Below the pieces are notes generated by a model. The model did not search any database. It was given only the letters and a program-made list of their open reading frames with translations, and was not told the DNA's origin. Positions 12,153 through 24,479 of a DNA stretch of 64,000 nucleotides are shown piece after piece. Position 1 is the first letter of the stretch; each line of letters opens with the position of its first letter. The stretch spans positions 5,473,501 through 5,537,500 of the forward strand of contig NC_084892.1 of NCBI RefSeq assembly GCF_958979055.1. Reading direction: 5' to 3'. The position numbers and the translations under genes were made by a program. Origin of the DNA: Alnus glutinosa (taxonomy: Eukaryota; Streptophyta; Magnoliopsida; Fagales; Betulaceae).

Positions 12153-12790
12153 CCATTTGTTTCGATGTAATATGGTTTTCGTTGTAAAATGCTTTCAGGA
12201 AAATGTTTTTCGCCGAAAGCATTTTTTGGTTTTTGGCGCGTACAAAAAATCACCATACTTTTTTTATATATATTTTTTCATTCAATCATAAAAATCAATT
12301 TTTATTCACAACATATAATATATTAATGTAAAATAATAGAAAAATCACCGGTGACGGATTCTAGCCACTTTCATAGGATTCCAGCTACTGTTGTTGGAAT
12401 TCGGGATAAAGGTCGGAAGTTGATCGTTCGGGCCTGGCCAGATCCGACCGTTTTGGCAAGATCCCAGCCAGATGGTCAGAATTCGACTATTCTGGTTGCC
12501 GGAGTCTAGACTGACCAAATTCCAACAAAGGTGGCCGGAATCCAATCGTTGGATTCCGGCACCGGCCAAATTCTGGTGGTAGTCGATTGCTTGAACTTGA
12601 AGGTCGACTGTGTCGTTTAAAAAAGGGTCGAATGAGCCTGCCCTCTGGGAAAAATGATTTACGTTAAATTTACTAAGCATTTTTTGTCAAACGAAAATCA
12701 TTTTCCAATTAACAATTATTTTTGCCCCCACCAAACATTGAAAAATGCCAAAATCATTTTTCAGAAACCATTTTTCGCCGAAATAAATGG
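12153..12790. mobile_element. MULE-like non-autonomous TIR element
   Basis: The left end reads CCATTTGTTTCGATGTAA and the right end, reversed, CCATTTATTTCGGCGAAAAA; the inverted similarity runs on for about 100 bases, with AAAATG and TTTTCGCC words. The flanks ACTAATATT and CATAACATT look like a diverged 9-base duplication. The sister spacer at about 2970 is uninterrupted (GACTAACATTTGTCG), so it is an insertion younger than the spacer duplication. The interior holds GC-rich repeats of CCGGAATCC/GGCC words and no transposase. The minus-strand open frame inside (12345-12680) is low-complexity. Confidence 0.7.
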
Positions 12791-13624
12791 AGCATAACAT
12801 TTGTCGGTAAAGCAAGTGACATATTGGATTAAAGGGTTTCATTTGATTCAATTTGGAAGAAAATTTTATCCCTAACGGAATAATTAAAATGCAATTTACT
12901 AGCGTGAGAAGAGACTTAATTATATTCCTATCCACTTTTTTTTTCATTTTGTTTTTTTTGGAGAAAAAAGAAGAATGAAAAAAAAAAAAGAAAAAAAAAA
13001 AAAGAAAGAAAGAAAGAGAGAGAGAGCAATAGAGAGGAAAAGGGTTAACTAAACTTTTGGCATCAATTTATTTGGTGGCAATGCTGGTGATGAAAGACTA
13101 ATTTTGAATATAATCAGCTTCAACAATCTATTTACCAATTTCATTAATTTCTGACGGGGTACAACAATCATATTCATAATATTTCAATGCTTCTACTCAT
13201 TCAACAATCAACATCCATCAAAACCATATTTATCAAAAGGTGTTTATATAGTCATTTACAAATCCTACGCATTTAAATGATTAATTTGCTGTGATATGAC
13301 ATGTTCTTCAAAACTTTTGATATAATTGACTTTTTATACGATGCACGACAGAGGAATTTGGGAGAAAAAGAACGGAGGAAGGGGGAAAAAAAACGAATTG
13401 AGTGACACAATTCAAAGAGAAGGAAATTTGATGGAGTCTTACCACAAAAAAGAAAAAAGAAAAAGAAAAAGAAAGTGAGCGGAGACTCACCACCAAAAGA
13501 AGAGAAGGCGGGGATGAGTCACACTTCAAAAGAACAAATTAAAAGACGTTTATTCATCAACTCTGTCTTTATTGGAGTAGGAAAGTTCACTTACAAAAAC
13601 TCAATAACTAAACCTTAATTTAAC

Positions 13625-14340
13625 TAATTTTGGGCCAAACTCATTATCAAATTACAAAATAAGACCTTTAACTCTTAAAAATTAAATAAAATATAAATCT
13701 AAATAACTAGTAAACCTTAAATCAAAATATAAAACTCGATCAATTAAGATTTAATAGTCTTATGTCTCTGCCAGCATCACCTTATAATCAAAGTACAAAA
13801 GAAAAATAATATTGAGATCCATGAGTAGAAAGTACATGAAATTAAGCAATATTCCACCCACTTGAAAGAGAAATTTGTGATGGTTTGATTGCATACATTC
13901 GAGATTATATATATTTTTTCAAAATAAAAAATTCATTTTTGTTTTTAATATCACATGAAATATTTTAAACAAATAAGAAAAAATTTCACTTAAATTCACT
14001 AATCTTTCATCACTTTTATAAAAAAAAATATATATAAACTTTAAAAAGTGTCAATTTAAGGTATTCATCTTTAAATTTTTTCAATTTCAATCTTATGTTA
14101 GAATTTAATAAACAAACTCATTATTAAATTACAAAATAAGAACTTTAACTCTTAAAAATTAAATAAAACATAAAACTAAATAATAATAAAATTTAAATAA
14201 AAATATAAAACTCAATAAAGACTAATAGTCTTATGCCCGCAGCATCACTTTATAATCAAAGTACAAAAGAAAAATAATATTGAGATCCATGAGTAGAAAG
14301 TGGATGAAATTAAGCAATATTCCATGCACCCACTTGAATC
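13625..14340. repeat. Local direct duplication inside spacer copy 2
   Basis: About 230 bases around 13630-13865 (GCCAAACTCATTATCAAAT through GATCCATGAGTAGAAAGT) recur at about 14108-14335, with unrelated AT-rich sequence between. The sister spacer has this segment only once (about 4010-4245), so the duplication is specific to this copy. Confidence 0.65.
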
Positions 14341-14684
14341 CTCTCAATAAGGAATATATATATATATATATGTCACTTCGATTTTACTTGACTGGATCTG
14401 CAAACAATTATATACACATGACACTTGAAGTTGAAAGAGAGAAATTGCATACATGTGTGGTGCTGTGTAACATAGCAGGCACGTCAATGACCAACGAGCT
14501 CGAGGAAGTAATGAAGGCCCTCGACAGCAATGGGCGTGCGGTCCCCCGAGTGGACGATGTGGTCATAAATCACTAAGAAAGCGGCGGCTACACTTGACAA
14601 GTTGCCCAAACACAGCATTTTGATAGGGAAGAGAGGTCATTTGTTGTTAGGCTAAAATCTTCCAGGATATGTGGAGAATGTCAC

Positions 14685-14720
<36 letters not shown>

Positions 14721-15429
14721 TAAGGTTTCATCACTCGCACGTATGCTTTGCATTCCATTCCCACTACATATCCGGCCACTACCATCCAACCATTCAAGTC
14801 TACAATTGGCTGCAACTCTTTCAACTTAAAATCGGGAATTAGTCAGGGAGGTGTGAAAAAATTTAGTATAATTTAAGGGAACAAAAAGTCTAAAAATAAG
14901 GAAAAAACGCCTGCACACATATTACCCAAAACCGACACATATAGGCATATATAGAGAATACGTTGGGACGCAAGACAATTCTTTTTAAGGAACTCGGCAA
15001 AATAGTCCTGTAACTTCAGGAGAAGGGATGCTTTTTTTTTTTTTTGGATGAATAGTAGGGATGCTTCTTTATAAAGAAAGTCGCAATGCCATGCTCGATC
15101 AGGCCACTGTTTATAAAAAACTCAAGTCTTCTTAAAGTTGTAAGACTATGTATGAGGTCTGACACTTGTCCAGCACCAAAAAGTCAACAAAATTGGTGAC
15201 ATTAGAACAGAAGAGTCAGCAACTAAAACCCTAATAAACAATGGTCGTGACTATAACAGTCATAATTCAATTCACAATTACAAACTAAAGGGAAGGGCTT
15301 TTGTGTGCGTGTGTGTATATATATTAGTTATTAACCTATCAATAAATTGTTTTTAGTTTTCTTGGGAAAAAGCACAATAGCAATGTTTTTTTCATACTTA
15401 GGAATCTCTCTCGAAGGAAATAATCAGCA

Positions 15430-15784
15430 GCATATGGAACAGTCGGGCAGCACCATCTAGAGAATATAAAACAAACCTTTTGACTCTTTTGTTTTTGTTT
15501 ATTTTTATTTTTATTTTTATTTTTTTAAAAAAAGTAAACCTGAACCAAACGTTGCAATCATTAATTATTTAATTTAACTGTACAATCGTCACTATAGCGC
15601 ATGTGAATGTATTGCAACCCAACAGTTTCAGCCGTTTACTAATATAATTTTATACATCTTAAATCACAATTTATCTCAAAAAATTAAAATTAATTGATAG
15701 AAAATATTAAATTTACCTAATAACAAATGAAAGTTTGAAGTTCTAAGGAATCGAAGAGAAGCAGCAATTACTGAAATAAACAAA

Positions 15785-15866
<82 letters not shown>

Positions 15867-15957
15867 CATTCCAATTAAGCATTAGCATTATGAATTTGAA
15901 ACCACGCCTTCCATGTAATAGTTTGAGTTCTGTAGTTTTTGAGATGTTGTGTGTATA
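15430..15957. repeat. CNL 5'-flank block, copy 3, with a long TA run
   Basis: Same block as 5320-5800. It carries the longest TA microsatellite of the left half at 15786-15858. No gene. Confidence 0.65.
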
Positions 15958-16300
15958 ATGGGCTTCACCAATAATCCAAAAGAATTGGTAAATTCCATGC
16001 GTAAACTTGAAGAGGTTTGGGTTTAAGAGAGTTCCAAGCTTTGAGGTGGATTAGGCAACAAAGGCTAATGACTAATGTGATTAAGGGGGCGTTGGGGACA
16101 GAGCCTTTATGAACAGCAAGATTTCTGGAGTGCCAAAGGTGGTCAAGGGAGACGGAGGCAAAGAGTTGGGGGTGGTGATGAGAGGATGATTCAGTTTTGA
16201 GAGTGTTTTTATTCAATTAGTGATAGTTAAAGCCTTCTAACCCAAGGGTATCTATGATTCTATGACACATACCTTGCTGGATAGTGCCCTGAATTTAAAA
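15958..16300 (-). mobile_element. LINE-like coding remnant, copy 2
   Basis: The best preserved of the four copies: the minus strand reads HLWHSRNLAVHKGSVPNA followed by HLKAWNSLKPKPLQ, resembling the conserved W-x-RN-x-x-H-x-G region upstream of the RNase H domain in plant LINE polyproteins. The frame does not extend into a full domain on either side. Confidence 0.5.
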
Positions 16301-16419
16301 AATACTTTCAAACGAAAATTGTTTGGTTTTTATTTTTTGCGGTCTATTTTCTATATTGGAGATGGGTAACTCCAACATATTCAATAATTTTTTTTTTTTA
16401 ATTTTTTTAAAAAGATGAA

Positions 16420-17394
16420 TCATAGAAAAATGACACCAAACACATACCTTTTCAAATAAAGGAGGCCACGGAGGGGATGGGCACTTCAAGGAATGAGGTG
16501 TTTTGGAGGTATTCTAAGATAGAGGTCCAAAGGTGGAAGAATTGGATTGGATGGTCAGGTCCACTTTTGAAATGGGGGCTTTGTTATTGTCCCACCCGAA
16601 ACAAATACCAAGCCCTCCAAAGGAAGGTGGGAAGGCAATTGGATTTCCAGAATTTGAGGTTTGGGGTTTTGCTTTTTGTCTCTTTCAAAATTCACAAAAA
16701 ATTATTGACCATGTAATTCAAAGATTGCAGATGGTTTTAGGCCGCTGCTACAGTTTTGATAAGGGTTGTGCTGCCCTGGATGAATTGGCGGTACAACTTA
16801 TTATAATAAAATAATTATGAGATAAATATATAGTTTGTAACATTATGCATCCCTAAACTTTATAAACAAGATAAGGGAGTTACACAAGCATACAGGTTAC
16901 CAATTTGTTTAATTACATCTCTTAATCAGAAATACATCAACAAATGTCTATTCATTTAAATAAACTTAATAAGAATTACAATGGCAGCAATTTATTTATT
17001 TATTTCACATCTCTTAATTTAAATTACAATTACATTCAAGCTTCCACTGTCAGCGTCTTCCATTCAACTATTGTCCTGTCCCTAGACATATAAGTCTAAT
17101 ATGAGAATAAAACCATAAAAAAATGTGATTACAAAAGAAAAGTTCATAAATATGACATAAAAAGTTTTTGATACATTTGGAAATATTATATATGATTCAC
17201 ACAAAATATAGAATTTATCCATGCTTTAGAAGTGGAATACTTGCACTTAGAGAGAAAGTATAACGTATGAAATAATAGGATTAATTTGTCAAAAGGGTTT
17301 TTCTTTTCTTTTTCATTTTAGTTTACATCAAATTAGAATAAGGCAAAAATGATTTCCTAGTATGGATTTTACATGCTTCCACTTGACTAATATT
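16420..17394. repeat. CNL 3'-flank block, copy 2
   Basis: Counterpart of 6290-7340, colinear until it is interrupted at 17395 by the TRIM-like element. No gene is recognised. Confidence 0.6.
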
Positions 17395-17763
17395 TGTAAC
17401 AATCCAGAAAAAAACAATAGCTATAACTGTGCTATCACCTCAAAAGGACTAGTCAATTTGAAGCTTTTCTAGAATTACTTATAAAGCTCAATTTCACCTA
17501 CTAATTAGGCAATGTAGGACTTAATATCTATGAGTATTTTTATAAATCATTTACTCTGTGATTTATTCATCTTTTCCCAATATGGGATTAGGGTGTTACA
17601 AACGCCCTCACTTAAATCCCCAATGTCCTCTTAAGGGCCACATTATGTTGTGCTCTAATACCACATGACTTGATGTTATTAGGTGGCTTTGATACCATTT
17701 GTAAGGACCTTAAAAAAAAACGTTAACCACATCTGCACTATCACCTCAAAATGACTAGTCAAT
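17395..17763 (-). mobile_element. TRIM-like small LTR retroelement, broken fossil
   Basis: A small non-coding LTR element of about 370 bases. The left LTR (17395-17600, about 206 bases) begins TGTAACA and ends TGTTACA. A second, incomplete LTR begins at 17700 and shares the ACTATCACCTCAAAA segment. On the minus strand a primer binding site TGGTATCAAAGC, complementary to the initiator Met tRNA 3' end, lies just inside the right LTR (17686-17697), and a purine-rich stretch precedes the left LTR. It sits about 80 bases beyond the CNL2 stop; the sister CNL1 locus lacks it. It is broken, with no coding capacity. Confidence 0.65.
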
Positions 17764-17844
17764 GGAACATTAAAAGTTTAAGACCAAAGAAGAAGAAGAA
17801 AGAAGTGCCCTTACCTCAACATCATCTTCTTTTGAAGAAGTACT

Positions 17845-20381
17845 CTATATGTCCCCATCAAGTTCAACTTCTGGTACATGCGCGATCTTGGGTTGATCTT
17901 CTCGTTTGCATTTTATACTCAATTCATAACAGCCTTTAATCTTCAATGATCTTAACGCAGTTAGACAATGTGTCCCCTCCGGAAGAGATGATAACTTGGG
18001 GCAGTTGATAATCTCAAGTGTGCGAAGTGATTTGAGAGTTGGAAACCACTCAGGCAAGGCCCTAAACTGCTCACAATCTCCAATTCCTAGGAACTGTAAA
18101 GTATTAGCAGATCCTTGGAGACATTGAGGCAAAACCTTCAACTTTGATAAATTACAAATCACCAAATTTCGGAGGTTCAGCTTGAGATCCTGATTGTCTT
18201 CTCCTAGAATCAAATTAAGCTCTGGACAATGAATAATTTCTAGGTTCTCTAAGGCAGTTAAGTGCTTGATATTGAGTGGAAAAGAGGTCAAACTTGGACA
18301 CTTTTTTATCGACAGTGTCCGAAGGTTGGTGAGGCACCCGTCCATTCCTTGAAACAAAACTTCTAGTCTTGGACAATCTTTTAAAAACAAAAACCGAAGA
18401 GAATTCAATGATCCATTCTCCAACAACCATGTAGACTTTGTTGCTATTGCCAAAGACCTAAGGCTGATCATGTTTCTTATATCTTTAGGCAACCGTTCAA
18501 GTTGCCTACATTCATAAAGCAGTAATGTTTGCAAATGGTGCAGGTTGCAGATGGAATTAGGAAGTTCCTTGATTATTTCATTACCAGATAGGTCGATGTA
18601 TCTCAAATGCTTCAAAGTACCGATAGAACTTGGCAACACCTCAAAAGATGAATAACTTAAATCAAGCAACCGCAGGGACTTGAATCTCGAGATGCATGCT
18701 TCAGCTACGGACACTGGTTGTTTGGCTGTAAACATAATGGTGCGCACCTTTATAAACTTGTCTAAGCATTTTGGAACTTCTTGACCCAAGTCTTTGGTTG
18801 AAAATGACAAATGACGAATTGTTCTAATAATGCCTTTAGCATCAAAATCTACTTGTGAATACTCTCTTTGTGCAACTGAGATTGCAAGATCATGGATGAG
18901 ATCATGCATTTTAAAGAAATAGTAGGGCGTGAATGGAAATATGTCAACTTCTTGGAAGAAAGATCTCGACAACAATTCATTTATATACAAGTCTCCAACA
19001 TATTCCAACTCTTGTTTTTCAGTAATAGACGTTTCAAGTAGTAGTCCATGTGCCATCACCATTTGAATCAAGTGATACGAAGAGAATAGGTGGTCTTTTG
19101 GAAAAAGAGAAAAAAAGGCAAAGCATCTCTTCAAGTGAATTGGCAGTTGATTGAAACTAAATCGCAATGCGGGTAAGATGTCATTCTCCTTTTGTTCTAA
19201 TTTCCATATCTCGTTATCTCTCACAAATTCCCACCCCCGTTCATCAACTTTTGAATGAAGCAGGCTGCCTAAGGTCTTCACTGCCAATGGAACCCCTTTG
19301 CATTTTCTCACAATTTCTTTTCCAATTTTTAAGAGGTTTGGATGTTGTTTCTCTTCTCCTTCCTTAAATGCACATTTCACAAACAAAGACAAACAATCGT
19401 CTTGGGATAGACCTTGTAAATTATATGTTGAATCAGTGCTCATAACGGAGGCAACCAAGTCACTACGTGTTGTCACTATAATTTTACTTCCTTTGGAACC
19501 ATCAATTAAAAAATCTCCCAATTCAATCCATTTAGTACGATCTTCATTCCAAACATCATCTAAGACAAGTAGAAATTTCTTATTGTTTAAAAGTTCTCTC
19601 AATCTAGTTTGCAATGTATCTGCATTCCAATTTTCATCAATTGTACTACATGTAGATTTAAGGATTTCTTTTATCAATCTTGTAACACTAAAATCTTCAG
19701 ACATACAAACCCATATTCTCAATTGAAAAGTCTGGACTACACGTTGTACACCCACTTGGCAAGTGTGGTCTTCCCCAAACCTCCTAATCCAACCATGGAA
19801 ATTACATTGACATTTTTGCTAGCATCTGGGTGCATCAAAAGATTTATGATATTTACTTTGTCCTTATCCCTTCCGATTATTGTTGATGGATGGACAAATG
19901 AGATTAAATCTATTTCCCTCAACTGGTGCATGATACGCCCATCTTCACGTTGTTGAGTGAGATTAAATTTTTCCTTCTCTGCTGCAATCTCATCTAACCT
20001 CTCTCTAATGCCCTTGATTTTATGAGCCAGTTTGAAAGGAAATGCACGTGTCATAGAGGATGAAAAGAAATGACGTACCTTTGTAGAAGTGCTCCCATAT
20101 GTGGCAACCACCTGCTTCCTTAAAGCTTGGTACTCAATTTCATCAAACACATCCTCGACATCGTGAAGGACATCGTTGAGCTGCTCTAACCAGAGTCTCA
20201 GCAGGGAGTTAGTTGCTTGCTTCTTTTCGGCATCTAGGAGCATCTCTCTAATGAATGACATGGTGCGCTCAAGCCTTGTCAGATCGCTTTTGACACCCCC
20301 TACCAAGCTGAACTGTTGGTTAGCAATGAGCCCTAGCTTTTCTAAGACCTTTCCTATGATGCCAAAGGCCAGTTCAGCCAT
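17845..20381 (-). pseudogene. CNL2: CC-NB-ARC-LRR gene with one frameshift
   Basis: An almost whole RGA-type CNL. The start ATG at 20381 opens MAELAFGIIGK, colinear with CNL4. Motifs in order are coiled coil with DVEDVFDEIEY, P-loop GLGGLGKTT, kinase-2 LLVLDDVW, RNBS-B GSKIIVTTR, GVPLAVKTL, RNBS-D (CFAFFSLFPKD, with F for the usual C), MHD intact (FKMHDLIHDLA), then about 12 LRRs. Compared with CNL4, seven bases are missing near 19744, straight after the P-loop (WVYN). The frame shifts, and translation would stop at about 215 residues with only the coiled coil and P-loop. A TAG ends the tail about 20 codons earlier than in CNL4. Either a very recent pseudogene or a gene for a truncated CC-type protein; a sequencing error is possible. 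Confidence 0.9.
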
Positions 20382-20487
20382 GTTGTGTAGGTTGAGTGGG
20401 GGGTGGAAGCCTTGAAGGAGAAGGGAGAGACTGACAGAGGGAGGCTGCAACTGAGTCTTTGAGGAAGGAATAGGCCTAGGGACACTA

Positions 20488-20503
20488 TGTTTTAATATAT
20501 AAT
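20488..20503 (-). promoter_or_regulatory. Possible TATA box of CNL2
   Basis: On the minus strand the sequence reads TTATATATTAAAAC, about 110-120 bases upstream of the CNL2 ATG, a plausible core-promoter distance. The same motif upstream of CNL3 is split by a MITE. Confidence 0.35.
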
Positions 20504-20721
20504 GCAATACACTATGTATTAATTTATTTATTTTTAATCTTTCTTAGTCTCCGATGAAAATTTAATTTATTTCAAAGTCACGTTGGTCAGCTAACGACTC
20601 CAAGTCTAATATTAGTTGACTAAAATCCCGATATATATTGAGATTTAATGTGACAAGCTAACCGCTCCCATCTTTTACAGTTTAACTTTTGTCCTCATAT
20701 GCCTATTTGGAAATAATTATA

Positions 20722-20760
<39 letters not shown>

Positions 20761-20814
20761 TTATTAACCTATCAACTAATTGTTTTTAATTTTCTTGGGA
20801 ATCTGTTGAAATAA

Positions 20815-22760
20815 TCAGCAGCAGCGTTTGGTAAGCACCATCTAGAGAATTTAAATGGTTTTTGTTTTTTTAAGAAGGGAACATGAACCAAACTTTGCAA
20901 CCATTAATTATTTAATTTCACTGCACAGTTGTCACTATAGTGTATGTGAATGTATTGCAACCAAACATTTTCAGCCGTTCACTATTACTATAAATTTCAT
21001 ACATCTTAAATCACAATTTATATCAAAAAAATTAAAATTAATTAATAGAAAGTATTAATATTTTTAATATTTATCTCGAAGAGGAGCAATTAATTGCTGA
21101 AATAAACAAAAATATATTTTTTCATTCCAATTAAGCATTAGCGGTATGAATTTGAAACAACACCTTCCATCTAATAGTCTAAGTTCTTGAGTTTTTGAGA
21201 TGTTTTGTATATATGATGGGTATCACCATTCCAAAAACTTTAGTAATTTCCTTGCTTACTTGAAGCGATTTGAACCATGAATAAATCATTGGGAAATTTA
21301 CAGTCATACAGAGGAGTAAGAGTAATGCTAAAAACTACATTTTTATCTTACAATTAATATTCTATAATGTTGAGGTGTATTTCTCATTCTTTTTTCATTC
21401 TAACAATATTTTTCGAGTTCCAAAGGTTTAATTGCAACAGTTGGAACAATACATTTTTTTTAAAAAAAAAGTCTATATACCCCCCTAAAACTACCATTCA
21501 ATTGAAAATGTCTCCCAAAATTTGAATTGCCCCCCCCCCCCCCCCCCCCCCCCACACACACCTCAAAACTACAAAAATATTGTCAATGTATCTCCGAGGT
21601 CAATAAAAAGACAAAAATGACATTATAATTTTTTTAATAAGACAAAAATGCCTTTATAAATTCAAAAAATTGGGAGGGACATTGTTCAAATTGAAAGTTT
21701 GGGGAGACATTGTCAATTATGTAGTAGTTTGAGCGGTTCATGTGGACTTCGCCCTCTCTTTTTTTTTTTCCTTTTTTTTTTTTTTTTTTTTCTTTACTAA
21801 GTTTGGTAAAATTAGTGATATTCTAGCAAAATGAGAAAGTTTTTCTTTAATATGGGTTGGATTCGATTTATTAGACTAACACTTGCCATTAAAGCAAGTG
21901 ACACATTGGATTAGAGGATTTCATTCGATTGAGTTTAGAAGAAAATTGTATCCATAACAGAATAATTAAAATGCAATTTAGTAGCATGAGAAGCGACTTA
22001 ATTATATTCCTATCCACTTTTTTTCTTTTTTTCTTTTTTTTTTTTTGGAGAAAAAAGAAGAAGAAGAAGAAGAAGAAGAAGAAGAAGAGAGAGCATTAGA
22101 GAGGAAAAGGGTTAACTAAACTTTTGGCATCAATTTAGTTGGTCGCAATGCTGGTGATGAAAGACTAATTTTGAATATAATTTAGCTTCAACAATCTATT
22201 TACCTATTTCATTAATTTCTGACAGGGTACAACAATCATATTCATAATATTTCTACTCATTCAACATTCAACATCCACCAAAACCATATTTATCAAAAGG
22301 GTTTGATGGAGTCTCACCACAAAAAAAAAAAAAAAAAAAAAAGTAAAAAGAAAGTGGGCGGAGACTCACCATCAAAAGAAGAGAAGAATATATATAGGCA
22401 TCCACTCTTTTGTTTTATTTTTTTATTTATTTTTTGTAGTTTTTGTAAAAACAAATATTTTTATTTTATTTATTTATATTTTATATTTTTTTAATTGTAA
22501 TGGACACGTGTCAACTTTTTATTGAGTGAGACATGGCTGACTAACAAAATCTGTTAACTTTTGGATGGAAAATTTGTTCAGGAACTGATTTGTAATTATT
22601 ATTTACCGCAAGGACTTTCCATGAATTTTTTGAACCGCAGGGAGTAAAAAATAATTATGATCAACCCCAAAAACCAACAATGCAATTATTCATTTTTAGA
22701 AAGCGGTGGCTACACTTGACAAGTTGCCCAAACAGAGCATTTTGATAAGTCATTTGTTAG
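20815..22760. repeat. 5'-flank block copy 4 joined to a shortened spacer copy 3
   Basis: 20815-21320 matches the flank block. It runs into half of the family 1 MITE (to about 21375), then jumps into spacer sequence equal to that near 11405 in copy 2, so roughly 700 bases of the ancestral unit are deleted here. Further shared landmarks are AAAGTTTTTCTTTAATATGG (21828) and GTTAACTAAACTTTTGGC (22111). A second jump leads to the segment GGCTACACTTGACAAGTTGC at about 22709. No gene. Confidence 0.6.
21468..21753. mobile_element. Inverted-repeat element, copy 3, internally shortened
   Basis: Same family as 1617-2849 and 11495-12034, with a 24-base C run (21530-21553) in the left arm where the other copies carry G runs in the right arm. 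The centre is shortened. Confidence 0.55.
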
Positions 22761-22989
22761 GGTAAGATATCTATCACAAACACAAATCTGAAGCTAGTAA
22801 TTTTTAACAAAAAAAAGACCAAATCAAGCATCGGTGACCTTGCCGGAATAGCCCGACTGCCTTCTAAGCTTAGTGTGCTCTTGTCCACGGGGAGAAGGCT
22901 CCAGAGATCATCAACGAGTACATGAAGTCGTGAAGTGGCGTCACGGTAACTTGGGAACTAACAATGATAAATCGACTTTGAAAGCACAA

Positions 22990-23027
<38 letters not shown>

Positions 23028-23062
23028 CTTTCATACTTCTAGCCGATAACTTGATTCCGTCT
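22761..23062. other. Unrecognised sequence left of the LINE
   Basis: The stretch about 22820-22950 is less AT-rich than its surroundings and absent from the sister spacers; I could not assign it. From about 22962 the sequence (ATAAATCGACTTTGAAAGC) is related to 38590 and to the region just upstream of CNL1. A long T run lies at 22998-23027. Confidence 0.4.
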
Positions 23063-23373
23063 GGAGTGCTTACCCCTTGGGTCTATGCATTAATGACCTT
23101 TCTAAGGGACAATGTTCTAGGGGATTGGAGGAGAAGTTAATTTAGAAGTTCCTTTGAAGGTTAAAGGTTCCAAATTAGGTAAAGAACTTTTCTTGGCGTG
23201 CCTGTCATGACATTTTGCCCACTAAGTCTAATCTTTTGAAACACAAAGTGATTGAAGAAGACATTTGTCCTTGCTATAACTTGGAGAATGAGATTTTATT
23301 TCATGTTCTTTGGCTTTGCCATGCGGCCTAGGATGTATGGGGGGACTCCAAATCTTGTTTTCAGAAGTGCAGC

Positions 23374-24071
23374 TTGCTATGTAATTCTTTTAAATCCCTT
23401 TTTGAGGAATATATGTCTAGATTCTCCAAAGATGATATGGAACTCTTTGTCGTTATTGCACATAAGATCTGGCTAAGAATAAATACTCTCATTTTTGAAG
23501 GTTCATTTAAAAATCCTTCGGATGTCCTGAAATCTGCGATGATTTCTTTGCAAGACTATCACATTGGTCTGTGCTGTGACAACACTAGAGGGCTGAAACC
23601 GGTTGCATCTACAGTTTGTAAGCGCCAAGTGTGGGTAGCTCCTCCTCCAAACTTCATTAAAATCAATTGGGATGCGGTTGTAAACTCCAGTAGAGGTTGT
23701 GTTGGTTTCGGGTTGGTGACTAGGAACTATAACGGTGTTTTTTTTGCTGCAAAATGTATTGTGCAATCTCAGAAAATAGAGGCAAAATCAGCGGAGGCCT
23801 TGGCCGCTTTTTGGGCAGTTAGATTTTGCTTGGAGATGGAGTTTCGTGAGGTAATCTTTGAGGGAGATGCGGCTCAGGTGATTGATGATATTTGTTCCAC
23901 TCTACCTCATCTTTCTAGTTCTGGCCATATTATTGAAAGTATTGTCCATGATACTTATCACTTGACATCTGCCAAATTTGTTCATGTTAAAAGGGAAGGA
24001 AATGCGGTTCCTCATGGTTTAGCAAAATTGGCAGTTGACCAGAATTTATCTTCTTGTTGGATGGTTGAGCC
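23374..24071 (+). pseudogene. LINE ORF2 C-terminal part (RNase H, RVT_3-like)
   Basis: An open frame encoding a plant LINE RNase H domain: PPPNFIKINWDAVV (first catalytic Asp in NWDA), VGFGLVTRNYNG, the segment KSAEALAAFWAVRFC (catalytic Glu), VIFEGDAAQVI (catalytic Asp) and VHVKREGNAVPHGLAKLA near the end. The frame is entered from a broken zinc-binding region upstream. It is cut by the copia insertion four codons after the conserved tryptophan; past the insertion the original sequence continues with PPACIVDLLV and a TAG at 29136-29138. Confidence 0.8.
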
Positions 24072-24479
24072 TATAATGGAAAACAATTCAGGATTTTGAA
24101 TAATGTAATTGCCTTGATTTTCATTACATGATGAAAGGTTTATATACATGTAGAAACTGTGATAAATAAGGAATGAATACAACTATTGTGTACACAGTTA
24201 ATTGGTTTCAGATTTTATGCTTGATTGCTGATATCATGCTTTGCTGATTTAGGTGTTGACGCGTGCTGTGATGATCTGATTTCCATGTGTGCTGCGCAAG
24301 TCTTGTTTTGATTTCCATATGTGTATTGCATGGCTGGATGTTTGCTTTTGTTCCCATATAAGTGCTGCATGTCGTGTTGTCCAAGTGAGTGCTTTCCATA
24401 TGTGAGTTGCGTGTCATCATTTGCTGAATTGTTGCTTTGTGCATGGTTTCCATATGTGTCAACATGAGATGATCCAATA
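24072..24479 (-). repeat. Copia 3' LTR (408 bases)
   Basis: Same length and apparently the same sequence as 28677-29084. It carries five loose copies of a TTTCCATATGTG word (about 24281, 24313, 24351, 24393, 24447), probably U3 enhancer-like repeats. The gag-pol frame runs about 265 bases into this LTR. Confidence 0.95.

Larger units (their letters stand above)
10915..15370. repeat. Duplicated spacer block, copy 2
   Basis: Counterpart of 1009-5280, with the same landmarks in the same order. It differs by lacking the nested element of copy 1, by carrying the MULE-like insertion at 12153-12790, and by an internal duplication around 13625-14340. The open frame at 14370-14576 (start MSLRFYLTGS, end RVDDVVINH) has a broken counterpart at 4270-4464 and no relative I recognise. 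Confidence 0.75.

Noticed and set aside
12345-12680. 111-residue minus-strand frame
   Set aside because: Inside a non-autonomous TIR element, composed of CCGGAATCC-type repeats, with no relative at the sister locus.
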